From Cololabis saira (taxonomy: Eukaryota; Chordata; Actinopteri; Beloniformes; Belonidae), in contig NC_084607.1 in the NCBI RefSeq assembly GCF_033807715.1, forward strand, positions 13,962,441 through 14,026,440: a stretch of DNA of 64,000 nt. The letters run 5' to 3'. The translations under genes were made by a program, and so were the position numbers. The notes below the pieces were generated by a model that was not told the DNA's origin, searched no databases, and saw only the letters and a list, made by a program, of their open reading frames with translations. Below, one piece after another: positions 52,367-63,284 of the stretch. Every line of letters begins with the position of its first letter. Position 1 is the stretch's first letter.

Positions 52367-52949
52367 TCCTTCCTTGAGCCAGTCGGATCCGGCGCCGCGG
52401 CGGAGCGGATCCGGGTTAAATCATCCAGGTTCCCGGGTGGTTTGGGAGCTGGGTCCTCGTCGGATCAGCTTCACCCTCCGAGATTTTCAGCCAAATCTGT
52501 CGGGTTGATAACCGGTAACGGGCGATGCGCAGAGGATGCGCCCCGGAGCCGATCTGTGCGCCGGGCGCCCGTCGCACAGCATCCGCTGGGCAGATCCGGC
52601 TGAAATTCCGCTGGTCGGTCCCCGGGAGTCCCTGCTACCAGTCCAGGCGGGTTCCTGCGGTCCCGGCCGGTCGGAACCGGTCAGATTCCCCGGTTAAAGC
52701 CGCGGTGATGCGCGCTGCTCCAGCCTACTTCCAGGTTCCCAGCCGCTTTGGGAGCAGGGATTTCTGGGCTCCGTCCCAGGCTGGATCAGCTTCACCCTCC
52801 GAGATTTTCAGCGAAATCTGTCGGTTTGATCACCGGTAACGGGCGATGCGCCGCGGAGCCATGCGCCGGGCGCCCGGCGTGGGGTTGCGGGGCCAGCGTT
52901 CAGCATCCGCCGGGCAGATCCGGCTGAAATAGTGCATAAATGTTATTTA
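52367..52949 (+). repeat. GC-rich tandem duplication (about 320-bp period)
   Basis: Two diverged units: GGATCAGCTTCACCCTCCGA at 52462 and 52783, GGTAACGGGCGATGCGC in both, and CAGCATCCGC then GGGCAGATCCGGCTGAAAT at 52577 and 52901. ORFs here show no protein family. Confidence 0.75.
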
Positions 52950-54710
52950 TGTTGTGCTCGCCCATGTGCCCATGTGAACTTATAAAATGTATGAACACTT
53001 TGTGAATGTGTATATCCAACTTTGAAACGGCTCAGCTGAAAAGCGGCTGCAATGTGCCTCCTGGTGATCTCGGCCGAGATAGTCCGTTTGCGACCCCACT
53101 GCCTAGCCCGAGATAGCAAGTTTATGACCCCTAGAGGGGGGGTCAAAACAGATCAAAGCAAGGAAAGTTTCTGCCAGGGAAACAGACTCCCTGGGGATTT
53201 ACGACACCCCCTGGGGGGGGGGCCGGACACAGCGGAGCCCGAAAACCAGGCCTCCAAAATGGTACTGCTTCTTAAATACCAGCAACCCCCCCAGCCTGGA
53301 ACTGGCTTTAATGTGCCTCATAAAATGGCGACCGTGCCATGAACCACAATCCCAGCATGCCTTGCGGGATGGGGCGGCGCCTGAGAGCGACGCGCACCCA
53401 ATCCCGAGCGAGGCACTGATGACGTCATCGCAGCGCGCGGAGATACAAAACTCTGTGCTGCACCAAGACTTTCTCTCTTCCCTTCCGACCAACCTTCCGT
53501 CCTGAGCAGCTGGACCTTTGGCTGTGGGCCAAAGATCACATCTCCTCCTCCCCCCCTGGGAGGGGGGAGAGAAGATCCAGCGGAGCGTTGCTCCACGGCC
53601 GGCCCATGCTCTGCATGCCCTTGCCCCAGCTTGGCCTGGAGATCCGCTGCGGTCACGGAGCGAGGCAGCGCTCCGGCCCTCCTGCTCCTTTTAACCTTTT
53701 CTCTGCTTGAGTTCCCTTAGCCCGGAAGCCAGAATCTTCCAGATCCGTGAGCCCGCGCCTTGGTGGAAGACGGCGACGGCCCTGATTCCAGTGGACTGTC
53801 CTCGCACGCCTGGAGGCGCGTCAAGCGGCTCCGTGATCGGAGAGACCTGCCCGGCTGTGAGACGCAGAAAGACTGCATCTCTTTTCAAAGGAGGAACGTG
53901 GAGAGCAAGCTGAGCAGCTGCCCGCCCCGGGGAACCCCTGCAGGATCGTCCTGCCCGTGGGGTCTCCACAGGACTGAGCCGAGCCGAGACGCATGGTGGA
54001 GCTGAGAGAAACGAGGCCGCATCGGACTGGAACCACCGACAGAGCCCGCAGCCCAGACCCAGAATCCAGAGGAGACGTGAGGTGGCGTTTGGGCGATCAG
54101 TCAGTTAGAACGGTGTAAAGCTGAACTGGTGTTTAATGAGATTACTGTATGCGTATTACTGTACGTTATCATTGTTGTGTTCTTTATCATCTTTATTATT
54201 ATCACATTTGATTCTTTCTTTTCATTCCATGCATTTAACTTTAAGTTTCATTTTTATTGATTGTTGTTTTTCTAGTTAATTAATTGTTTTATAATACTTA
54301 AGTAGTGTGCCGTCAGGATCTATTGGGTATCTATTCACATCTTTGATACCCGTATGTAAATAAATTCTGATTGAATTTTTTTTACGAGTGGTTGTGTTAT
54401 TTCATGCAAGATTTGGTCACAGGTTGATTTGTTTAAGCAGAGCCCAGTGTTCGGATATCACGCCTTCACTGTTATTCTGTAAGATTTGCTGTTCTGCAGA
54501 ATAATTCAAAAATCATATGAGACTGATTTTCTGCTGTTTTAGTTATCGAATCCCACCGGAAGTAAGGCCCGGCGGTGGTGCCCCGAGAATTATCATTTTG
54601 ATAATATGATTTGATAAATAGTCAACTTTATTAATTATTAATAATTATTAATAATATTCATTAATAGCCTTGAATAACTAATCAGCCAAGCTACCCCGAG
54701 TCGCACAACA
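52950..54710 (+). repeat. 5' LTR
   Basis: 1,761 bp. TTATAAAATG near 52980 and AAATAAATTCTG near 54359 are candidate TATA and poly(A) signals. The GC-rich middle (53200-54080) gives overlapping ORFs on both strands, copied exactly in the 3' LTR; none resembles a protein family. Confidence 0.93.
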
Positions 54711-54714
54711 TAAA

Positions 54715-54732
54715 TGGCGCCCCAGCGTGAGG
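54715..54732 (+). other. Primer-binding site of the 5.2-kb LTR element
   Basis: TGGCGCCCCAGCGTGAGG, complementary to a tRNA 3' end of GGCGCCA type (tRNA-Lys-like), separated by four bases from the LTR. Confidence 0.75.
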
Positions 54733-54864
54733 CTCTCTAATAACGACATTGTGACTGAATTTGTATGAAATGACAGAACATTAATTTTGATCGGGAAAGA
54801 AAATATTTCTATTTTTATTCCCCTCTCATTATCTGATTCCTACGGTTATTTTAAAACCTGTTAA

Positions 54865-55320
54865 TGGCAACCTCGCCTCACTAAGGGTTGGTTGCTTTGT
54901 TAAGTTCTTTAATTTTATTAATTTGAACTTTTATTTTTCATCACACGATTATTAATCTTGTGATTGATTTCCTCTGCAACCTTACTTCACTGAAGGTAAT
55001 GGTTGGGGTGTTTTAAGTTCGGTTAGTTTTATTAACCTGAACTTTTTCTACCACTCAATTTTTGTGAATCTGTTTGAGTAATTTCCTTTTGCAACCAGGT
55101 TCCATGGAAACTAATGGTTGGCTCGCTGTAAGTTTCTGATTTTATTAACCTGAACTTTTATTGATGGATCACTATTTTATTAATCTCTGATTAATCCCCT
55201 TTTGCAACCATACTTAACTGAAGGTAACGGTTGACTTAAGTTCTTTAATTCTATTAATTGAACTTTTGCTGATTACCCCATGTGAGTTATTAATCTTCTC
55301 AGATTAATCTCTACTGTGTT
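54865..55320 (+). repeat. Four diverged about 113-bp units in the LTR-element leader
   Basis: Each unit has GCAACC...GGTAATGGTTG, then TTTTATTAAC(C)TGAACTTTT, then TTAATCTTGTGATT-like sequence. Unit starts near 54867, 54977, 55093 and 55203. AT-rich, non-coding. Confidence 0.75.
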
Positions 55321-56392
55321 TTAAGTTGAATATTTAATTTAAAGTTATTTAAAGATTCCTCCCTTTTAATTCACTTTATTAATTCCTTTCAGTTGGGTCT
55401 TGCTTCTAAGGTTATAACCAATACCCCAGTCTCTCAGGGTTTGTTATCGGTTTAATTTCTTCTAATCTGGGTGATAACGTGAGCTGACTTCGTTAATAAG
55501 TGTAATCTCTTGCCAGAATCCCAAGCGAAGCGCTGGGGCCTGGATCGTGAGCTGAGGTGTGGTTATTAATGGCAGAGAGCTCATCGCAGTGGACGGAGAA
55601 CCAGCAGAGGTGGACAGGCTGATGGAGATGGACCGACAGGCAAGTCTGTTCTTAGGCTGGACCCAAAAGTGGTGAGCCCGGTCATCTCATCCCCTGAGCC
55701 CCCTGGTCAGACACCACCGTGAGTAAGCCAAAAATTAATTACCCGAAAGGAGCTGCGGCCCTTCCCAGTTGTCACTGTTACTGACGCTGAAGAAGCAGCT
55801 CAGCGTTTTCTTAAAGTAAACCAGAGAAGAACAACCAAGGCGCAGACGCCGTACCTCAGAGCGAGGGGGGTCCCACGTTTGACCTTTTTAGCAAAAGAAC
55901 ACTGAACAGCTGCATTACCTTGTATGCAGCGGCCCCCTCACAATTTTTCCGACCCAGAAGTGGAAGTCCGCTCCACACCTGGAAAGGGGGGTAGGATACC
56001 TTGGGGCGTTAAAGGAAATTCACGCCTACACACAATTTCCAGGCTTCCACAGCCGACATAAGTTAATTTGTGTTTTTGTCGCCTAGCAATTAATCAAAGA
56101 GTGGTTAAATTGTTACCTTTGGATTTTAGGTACAGTGTACATACTGAAACCTAACTAACCTCTCCTTTTATCTTTCGTTTACCGCACTGTAAGAGTGACG
56201 TCACTGTGTTATGTAAATGAATTGTGTTATTGCTTTGAATATGTTTTTCTTTTCATATTTTTGTGCATAACTCGCCTAGTGGACTAACCAGGCCAGCTCA
56301 CGCCCTCAGAGTTTCATGACCACATGGACTGACCGTTTGTTTTAGCTCCGACGCGGACCCTGCAGTCCTTCATCAAATCTAAAACGGGGGGA

Positions 56393-58153
56393 TGTTGTGC
56401 TCGCCCATGTGCCCATGTGAACTTATAAAATGTATGAACACTTTGTGAATGTGTATATCCAACTTTGAAACGGCTCAGCTGAAAAGCGGCTGCAATGTGC
56501 CTCCTGGTGATCTCGGCCGAGATAGTCCGTTTGCGACCCCACTGCCTAGCCCGAGATAGCAAGTTTATGACCCCTAGAGGGGGGGTAAAAACAGATCAAA
56601 GCAAGGAAAGTTTCTGCCAGGGAAACAGACTCCCTGGGGATTTACGACACCCCCTGGGGGGGGGGCCGGACACAGCGGAGCCCGAAAACCAGGCCTCCAA
56701 AATGGTACTGCTTCTTAAATACCAGCAACCCCCCCAGCCTGGAACTGGCTTTAATGTGCCTCATAAAATGGCGACCGTGCCATGAACCACAATCCCAGCA
56801 TGCCTTGCGGGATGGGGCGGCGCCTGAGAGCGACGCGCACCCAATCCCGAGCGAGGCACTGATGACGTCATCGCAGCGCGCGGAGATACAAAACTCTGTG
56901 CTGCACCAAGACTTTCTCTCTTCCCTTCCGACCAACCTTCCGTCCTGAGCAGCTGGACCTTTGGCTGTGGGCCAAAGATCACATCTCCTCCTCCCCCCCT
57001 GGGAGGGGGGAGAGAAGATCCAGCGGAGCGTTGCTCCACGGCCGGCCCATGCTCTGCATGCCCTTGCCCCAGCTTGGCCTGGAGATCCGCTGCGGTCACG
57101 GAGCGAGGCAGCGCTCCGGCCCTCCTGCTCCTTTTAACCTTTTCTCTGCTTGAGTTCCCTTAGCCCGGAAGCCAGAATCTTCCAGATCCGTGAGCCCGCG
57201 CCTTGGTGGAAGACGGCGACGGCCCTGATTCCAGTGGACTGTCCTCGCACGCCTGGAGGCGCGTCAAGCGGCTCCGTGATCGGAGAGACCTGCCCGGCTG
57301 TGAGACGCAGAAAGACTGCATCTCTTTTCAAAGGAGGAACGTGGAGAGCAAGCTGAGCAGCTGCCCGCCCCGGGGAACCCCTGCAGGATCGTCCTGCCCG
57401 TGGGGTCTCCACAGGACTGAGCCGAGCCGAGACGCATGGTGGAGCTGAGAGAAACGAGGCCGCATCGGACTGGAACCACCGACAGAGCCCGCAGCCCAGA
57501 CCCAGAATCCAGAGGAGACGTGAGGTGGCGTTTGGGCGATCAGTCAGTTAGAACGGTGTAAAGCTGAACTGGTGTTTAATGAGATTACTGTATGCGTATT
57601 ACTGTACGTTATCATTGTTGTGTTCTTTATCATCTTTATTATTATCACATTTGATTCTTTCTTTTCATTCCATGCATTTAACTTTAAGTTTCATTTTTAT
57701 TGATTGTTGTTTTTCTAGTTAATTAATTGTTTTATAATACTTAAGTAGTGTGCCGTCAGGATCTATTGGGTATCTATTCACATCTTTGATACCCGTATGT
57801 AAATAAATTCTGATTGAATTTTTTTTACGAGTGGTTGTGTTATTTCATGCAAGATTTGGTCACAGGTTGATTTGTTTAAGCAGAGCCCAGTGTTCGGATA
57901 TCACGCCTTCACTGTTATTCTGTAAGATTTGCTGTTCTGCAGGATAATTCAAAAATCATATGAGACTGATTTTCTGCTGTTTTAGTTATCGAATCCCACC
58001 GGAAGTAAGGCCCGGCGGTGGTGCCCCGAGAATTATCATTTTGATAATATGATTTGATAAATAGTCAACTTTATTAATTATTAATAATTATTAATAATAT
58101 TCATTAATAGCCTTGAATAACTAATCAGCCAAGCTACCCCGAGTCGCACAACA
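56393..58153 (+). repeat. 3' LTR
   Basis: Same length as the 5' LTR, offset by 3,443 bp, nearly identical. Directly follows the polypurine tract. Confidence 0.93.
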
Positions 58154-58475
58154 TTTATATACAACTCATATTTTATTTTTTTAACAATAAAGTTGCCATT
58201 TGTGAAAATTCAGTGTTGTGATTTATTTACAGGCTCGGGCTGCTCTGGCGGAGCGAGGTTTATTCTCCTCCCCTGCTACACGTCATTCAGGGAGCCAATC
58301 AGCACAGAGCCTCATTATCATACCCCCCCCCCCCCCCTTCCCTTAGAATGAGGCACAGAAAAAGGGGTTAGAAGCAGTAAAACTAGTGACAGGGCCCACA
58401 GGCTGAATTTCTGATTTATGTAGAAAAAACAAGCTTTAGATGTTGTTTTTAAGACATTCAAGGCCTGTTTAAAAT
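58154..58475. other. Repeat-like flank between LTR element and hAT
   Basis: Includes a C run (58323-58337). Together with 59914-59945, which ends ATATGTCCCCTTTAA, it may be the split remnant of a Kolobok-like MITE; the left end was not found. Confidence 0.35.
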
Positions 58476-58832
58476 CAGTGTTGGGCAAGTTACATCCAAA
58501 ATATAATACATTATATATTACTAGTTACTGTCATTTGAAAGTAATTAGTTACATTACAATATTACTATATCTGAATTGTAATGCGTTACACTACTTGTGT
58601 ATTACTTTTGAGTTACTTTCAACAAAATAGCAAAAAAAGATAAATCTTGTCCCACTGGCAGATTTTTCTACTTATTTCAAGTGAAAATTTACTTGAAACA
58701 GGTGAAAATTGTCAAATAAGTTATTTTTCTGGTGTTATTTTTCTGGTGATGACTCTAAATGTTGAAATAGCAGTAAAACCACATTCATTGATGAAATGAC
58801 ATAAGGGATGGAAAGGAGGGATGGCAGTTTTA

Positions 58833-59080
58833 CAGGGGGGATGATTTGGACCGTTTTTATTTCAGGGGGGATGATTTGGACCGTTTTTATTTCAGGGATG
58901 ATTTGGACCGTTTTTATTTCAGGGGGGATGATTTGGACTGTTTTTATTTCAGGGGGGATGATTTGGACCGTTTTTATTTCAGGGGGGATGATTTGGACTG
59001 TTTTTATTTCAGGGGGGATGATTTGGACCGTTTTTATTTCAGGGGGGGGGTGATTTGGACCGTTTTAATTTCAGGGGGGG
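58833..59080 (+). repeat. 30-bp minisatellite, eight units
   Basis: Unit CAGGGGGGATGATTTGGACC plus TTTTTATTT-type tail; one 27-bp unit (58893). Units 4-7 alternate CTG/CCG, suggesting a 60-bp higher-order repeat. Period divisible by three leaves frames open (10-residue repeats), not real coding. Confidence 0.95.
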
Positions 59081-59288
59081 TGCCATCACATCACCCCTCA
59101 TCCCCCCTTAACTCGAATACTGCTCACACGGAACTCAGAACTTCTTCATAAATAACTCCCAGAGAGAAAAAAAACACCAGCAAGCTAACAAACAAACCAA
59201 TAAAGCTCTCAGAGTTAACAAAACGAACCAGCAATCAACAACTCGCAGCTGTTTTAACCTCTCCTCCTGATGGGCTGCAGGTGTGGTT

Positions 59289-59408
59289 TAAGGCTGATTT
59301 ATGGTTCCGCGTTACACCAACGCAGGCCATACGCCGTGGGTTACGCGAACTACTGCGTACCCTACGGCGAAAGCTCTGCGTCGATTTAACGCGGAACCAT
59401 AAATCCGC
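59289..59408. mobile_element. Nested MITE of about 120 bp
   Basis: GATTTATGGTTCCGCGTTA at the left pairs with TAACGCGGAACCATAAATC at the right; the inner part also has ACGCMG/CTGCGT repeats. Resembles small Harbinger-type fish MITEs. Target duplication not resolved. Confidence 0.7.
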
Positions 59409-59913
59409 TCTCACAGCGCGACTGACTGTGAGCCCGGCTAGTGCTCCTCGCCGCGCGCAGCTCCTCGCTGACTCCGCGCTCATATATATTTAATAAATGT
59501 ATAAAGCCCATATATTAATAAAGCCTCACTTGGCCGAGCCCTAACGCTGAGACCATGGTAGATTTAAGTTACACGCGGACACGCCGCAGTGTTGACTTTT
59601 CCCTGCCGGCTCTGCTCAGTGAACAGTCCCCACACAAACAGTGTCCAGCGGCGCTACGTTCCGCCGCGCCGCTTTCCCAACGCTTTTTTCTGTTGTCGGG
59701 ATGTCTCGCGGACGCGGTGTTGGTGAATTCTTTAAAAAACAACAGCTAAACGGGTTAAAATGCGTTGTAACGCGCGTTACTTAGATTGTAACGAGTAAAA
59801 TATTACCGAAAATGTATTAGTAATGCGTTATATTACTGCGTTACAGCAAATAGTAATACATTACTGTAATTGTGTTACTTTTGTAACGCGTTACCCCCAA
59901 CACTGTTTAAAAT

Positions 59914-61264
59914 ATACATTAAATGCCATAATATGTCCCCTTTAATGTTACATTTTAAATATATATGTGTTCATCTTTAATAAATTCTTAATTTTTAAAG
60001 AATTCTTGATAAAAATGAAAGGATAAACGGAGGGACGGTTAAGACTGACTATGCCACAATGTTTCCCCTCCTCTTTTGATGATGTAAAGTATGATTTCAC
60101 AATAAAATCAAAGATATTTCCATTTACCAAAGAAAATATGGATGAACAGTTACTGTACATTTTCTACACAAAAAGAACATTTTTGTCATACTATGTGACA
60201 ATTTAAGTGATTAAACAGACTCAGCAGTGATCTGTCTGAAAATAAAAGGATGTTGAAACAATGACTGACTAAACCAGTTCAAGATATTATTCAGAAGTGC
60301 AACTAAAAACTTAGAAATGTAGTAAAAAAAGAAATGAAGCTGATGAGAAAAAGGTTTGTTTTTTAATCAATCATTAATTTTGGAACTCAAACTGAAAATA
60401 CAATTTCTTTCTCTCTTTTTTGGCGTCATGGTCTTCACCCTTCTTCATGTGTATTTTCTTGCTGATCTACCAAGAAAAGACAAAAAAAAGCAGCTTTGCA
60501 GCCAGCAAAGGGCAGAGAACAGCAGGTTACCTCTCTCTTTGTCAGTCACACTGTCTGATAATTGCTTCTGACATTTTGTCTTTTTTTTTTCTTTACAATG
60601 CTTTGCTTTCTTTTGTTTCTTTACCAACAAGGGACAGAGTTTAGAAATGCCATCTTCTTTGCTGTCTGCTGGGAATCTCAATATTTGTCAAAATCTCCTA
60701 ATTACCACACAGTTTGCTTCGACGGTGCGCAGCGGTTTCCTGAATGCAGCAAATGTGTCTGATCTGGTGGACAGGGAAAAAACTCAACATGCATACACAT
60801 GGCTGCCAGCAGGTAAATAAAAGATGACAATCTGATATAAGTTTCAAAAGTGGGGAAGAAAACATCAAGAGGGGAGCCTGGTTTCTATACACCTGAATCA
60901 TAAACATATCTTAACTGAGTGATTCACAGTTGGGGCACTTTGTTTTGATGCAGCAGCTTTCCAATGATGGACAACTGCCTTCAAAAGGTGGACATCAGTT
61001 TTTTTCAAAAGAAACCATCTATGTGCTTGTAGTATTTCAGACCAAAGCTGCTTATTGATTCAAACAAACCACATGGCTGATGGATTTTTGTGGGTTCTAT
61101 TTAGATCTCGGCGACACGGACGACGAGTAGCTTCAGTGAATGATTGATCACTGTATATGGAACGATACACCCTTGTTTCTGTTGTCTAAATGTGGAACGT
61201 TTATTGATGGCATTGGAGCGGTTTTCATTGTCCTCTCAGCGGCTCTCAGATTTGTATTCTCCGA
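59914..61264. other. No gene seen
   Basis: AT-rich flank. ORFs at 60420-60680 are low-complexity and unsupported. Confidence 0.5.
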
Positions 61265-61579
61265 TTGTATCACAGCTTCTTCTTTCTGGTTGACCAGCCC
61301 ACCGTGGAAAACATAACAGAGAGGGACTACCTATCACTGCTGTTCAATCCAGGCGAGCTGGGGAATGTCCCTCAGTGGGGCAAATTTGGAAGAAATACTA
61401 ATACGGACTCTCTCTATGCTAATAAACGTGTTACCATTACTTGGTACTTGTACTTAAATAAATATAGTGAACCCACTCTATTCAAACCAATAAGAAATGT
61501 TGACAAAAACCATGAAAAGTTAAGAATCACTTTGCACTTATTGCTGACGCGCCAGCGAAATCATTACGAAACGAATTAA
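61265..61579 (+). other. Unrecognised ORF in acceptor-like context
   Basis: A 104-codon ORF. The first third (VDQPTVENITERDYLSLLFN, PGELGNVPQWGKFGRN) has balanced, protein-like composition and is preceded by GATTGTATCACAG, which could be a splice acceptor at 61274. The rest looks random. I recognise no family and see no convincing donor. Could be chance, an orphan exon or a pseudogene piece. Confidence 0.15.
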
Positions 61580-62689
61580 CAGCTTCCAGAGTCTCAAGTC
61601 CAACTGAGATGAGAATATTTAATTTGATGACGTTCTGCTTCAAGCAAAAATGGAGATTGTTTAATTTTCACATAGGCTGATGTGACCGCATGAACAGAAT
61701 ATAATGTGAAGCATTTATGAGTTCTGCAATCGTCTCAATTAAATTGCCTCCCAAATTAGCAACCCGAGCAAGGAAAATAAGGACAAAATTACATGTTCTT
61801 GAAATATTAGACTTTAATGTGTGAATGTACTGCTCAATATTTACAAAAAGATGAGGATGAACTAGTGAGTTCTTGCAGTTCACTATTGCTGTCTTTGGTC
61901 AGCATCAGATTTACAGTTCAGCAGTGCTAAAGGTATTAATTCATGCATGCACGGTCTCCTTACAGTTCAGAAGTTGATGATATTATTCACCATTAAAGGT
62001 GGAAAAGCTCTTGTGCTTTGAAAAACTTTGTGCTTTGGTTGGTTATCATGTGATCAAAGTGATGGGACTGCCACCTAAATAAAGTGGAAACAGCCGGACG
62101 TAACTCTGGCAGAATTTTCTTAAAAAAATAAGAAATACATGAATAAAAAACATAATATTGATGGTCATTTGCTTCATTTTCATCCCAATCATAAGTGCAG
62201 ATTTTACTTTAATGTTCTCTGTCTTTGACGTTTTATGCTAACATAAAGATGTCAAATATTTAATACCTTATCCGTCACATTTGGTGTGTGCGCGGCCCTG
62301 GGAGGAGGCTAATTCTGAAGTCCTTCGTTTCAAACATGAAAAGATCTGTATTCAGAGGCAAGAGACAGGAGATGTTAACCAGGAATCCTAACCCTAACTG
62401 GAAAGAGAATGAGGGGAAACCAGACATGTGCTCAAACAGGATGACAAGAGACAGGTGTGAACAATCAAGGAAGGCAAGAAGTAAAATACAGAACCAGAGG
62501 CTGATCCAGAAAGCAGGTTCACATGGTTAAGTAATGGCTGGTCCTGGCACAGAATTGGCACAGAAACTCACGACAAGGTGATAAAACCACTGACTGGCGC
62601 ATCATCTCACATCAAAGATTTTTATCACAGATTGCTACTAATTCTTAGTGATACAGAACCTGCTCGCTGGTTGGTGCACAAAGTTTGTA
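61580..62689. other. No gene seen
   Basis: AT-rich flank. 62330-62520 resembles part of an LTR-type repeat (purine-rich, AGACAGGTGTGAACAATCA) but is not delimited. Confidence 0.4.
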
Positions 62690-63022
62690 TTGTCTTTTGT
62701 AGGACTGACAATTTAATTGTGGCTCTCCTCTCTTTCTGTTCTTTAGCTCTTCCTTATCCCCTTCTTCCTGCTATACCCACACAACCTTCAGCACGAGGGT
62801 CCCCCCTTAAGATCCAGGTGCTGCCCAAGGTTCCTTTCCTTTTTCCTTGCTATTGTTTGGTTTGAGGTTTTTCTCCCATTAGAGGAGTTTTCACCTGCCA
62901 TTGTTTATGTAATAATTACTCGGGGATCATGTTCTGGGTCTCTGGAAATCACCTAAAGGCAACTTGTATTGGAATAGATGCTATACAAACTTTTTCAAAT
63001 TTTACTGAACTGTATTGAATTA
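62690..63022 (+). mobile_element. LINE 3' end, diverged relative of 48381-49522
   Basis: Shares GGTTTTTCTCCCA, CACCTGCCATTGTTTATGTAA, GATCATGTTCTGGGTCTCTG and a tail ending GTATTGAATT with the reverse complement of 48381-48600. Confidence 0.7.
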
Positions 63023-63284
63023 CACACGAGCAACACCAAGGGCATGGGGCTGGGGTTGGAGAGAGAATATTCATTAAGAATACCACTGAATCATTCTCAG
63101 CTCAAAATATCAGCCACAATTGCAGTGGTATCCTGTGTGAAAGGGTGATGCTGCCCCCCTTTTGTTTTACTGGCCTTAAGCTCTTTCCTGTTGGCTATGA
63201 AATGAATGTCGTTGACTAAGTAAATGGCTAATCCATCACTTTGTTAAAAAAAAAAAATAACAACAACAACTAGAAAATTTCTGG

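Larger units (their letters stand above)
52950..58153 (+). mobile_element. Young non-autonomous LTR retrotransposon (5.2 kb)
   Basis: Two 1,761-bp LTRs (52950-54710, 56393-58153) start TGTTGTGC and end GCACAACA. Flanked by TTTA at 52946-52949 and 58154-58157. Four bases after the 5' LTR is a primer-binding site starting TGGCGCCCCAGCGTGAGG (54715); a polypurine tract AAAACGGGGGGA ends just before the 3' LTR (56392). I see two differences between LTRs (53144 C vs 56587 A; 54500 A vs 57943 G), so insertion is recent. The 1,682-bp interior has no gag, protease, RT or integrase. It must have moved with proteins from another element. Orientation plus, from PBS and PPT order. Confidence 0.93.
58476..59905. 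mobile_element. Non-autonomous hAT (1.43 kb)
   Basis: Exact 8-bp duplication TTTAAAAT at 58468-58475 and 59906-59913. Termini CAGTGTTGGG and CCCAACACTG. Subterminal GTAAC/GTTAC and TAATGCGTTA repeats at both ends. No transposase ORF. It carries a 30-bp minisatellite and a nested MITE. Confidence 0.92.

Noticed and set aside
53052..54036. Set of ORFs on both strands duplicated at 56495-57479
   Set aside because: They lie in the LTRs; identical pairs reflect the LTR copies, and none resembles a known protein.
54711..56392. Retroviral-type gag or pol in the 5.2-kb element
   Set aside because: No long ORF, no RT, protease or integrase motif; only short frames such as one starting near 55570 that stop within 20 codons.
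52950..58153. Segmental duplication instead of an LTR element
   Set aside because: TG...CA termini, primer site, polypurine tract and target duplication all fit LTR retrotransposition.
58808..59151. ORFs with 10-residue repeats
   Set aside because: Minisatellite with period divisible by three; no start context or family.
51842..59905. A single large hAT spanning the LTR element
   Set aside because: The left end at 51842 has no matching right end; the CAGTGTTGGG element at 58476-59905 is complete by itself with its own duplication.
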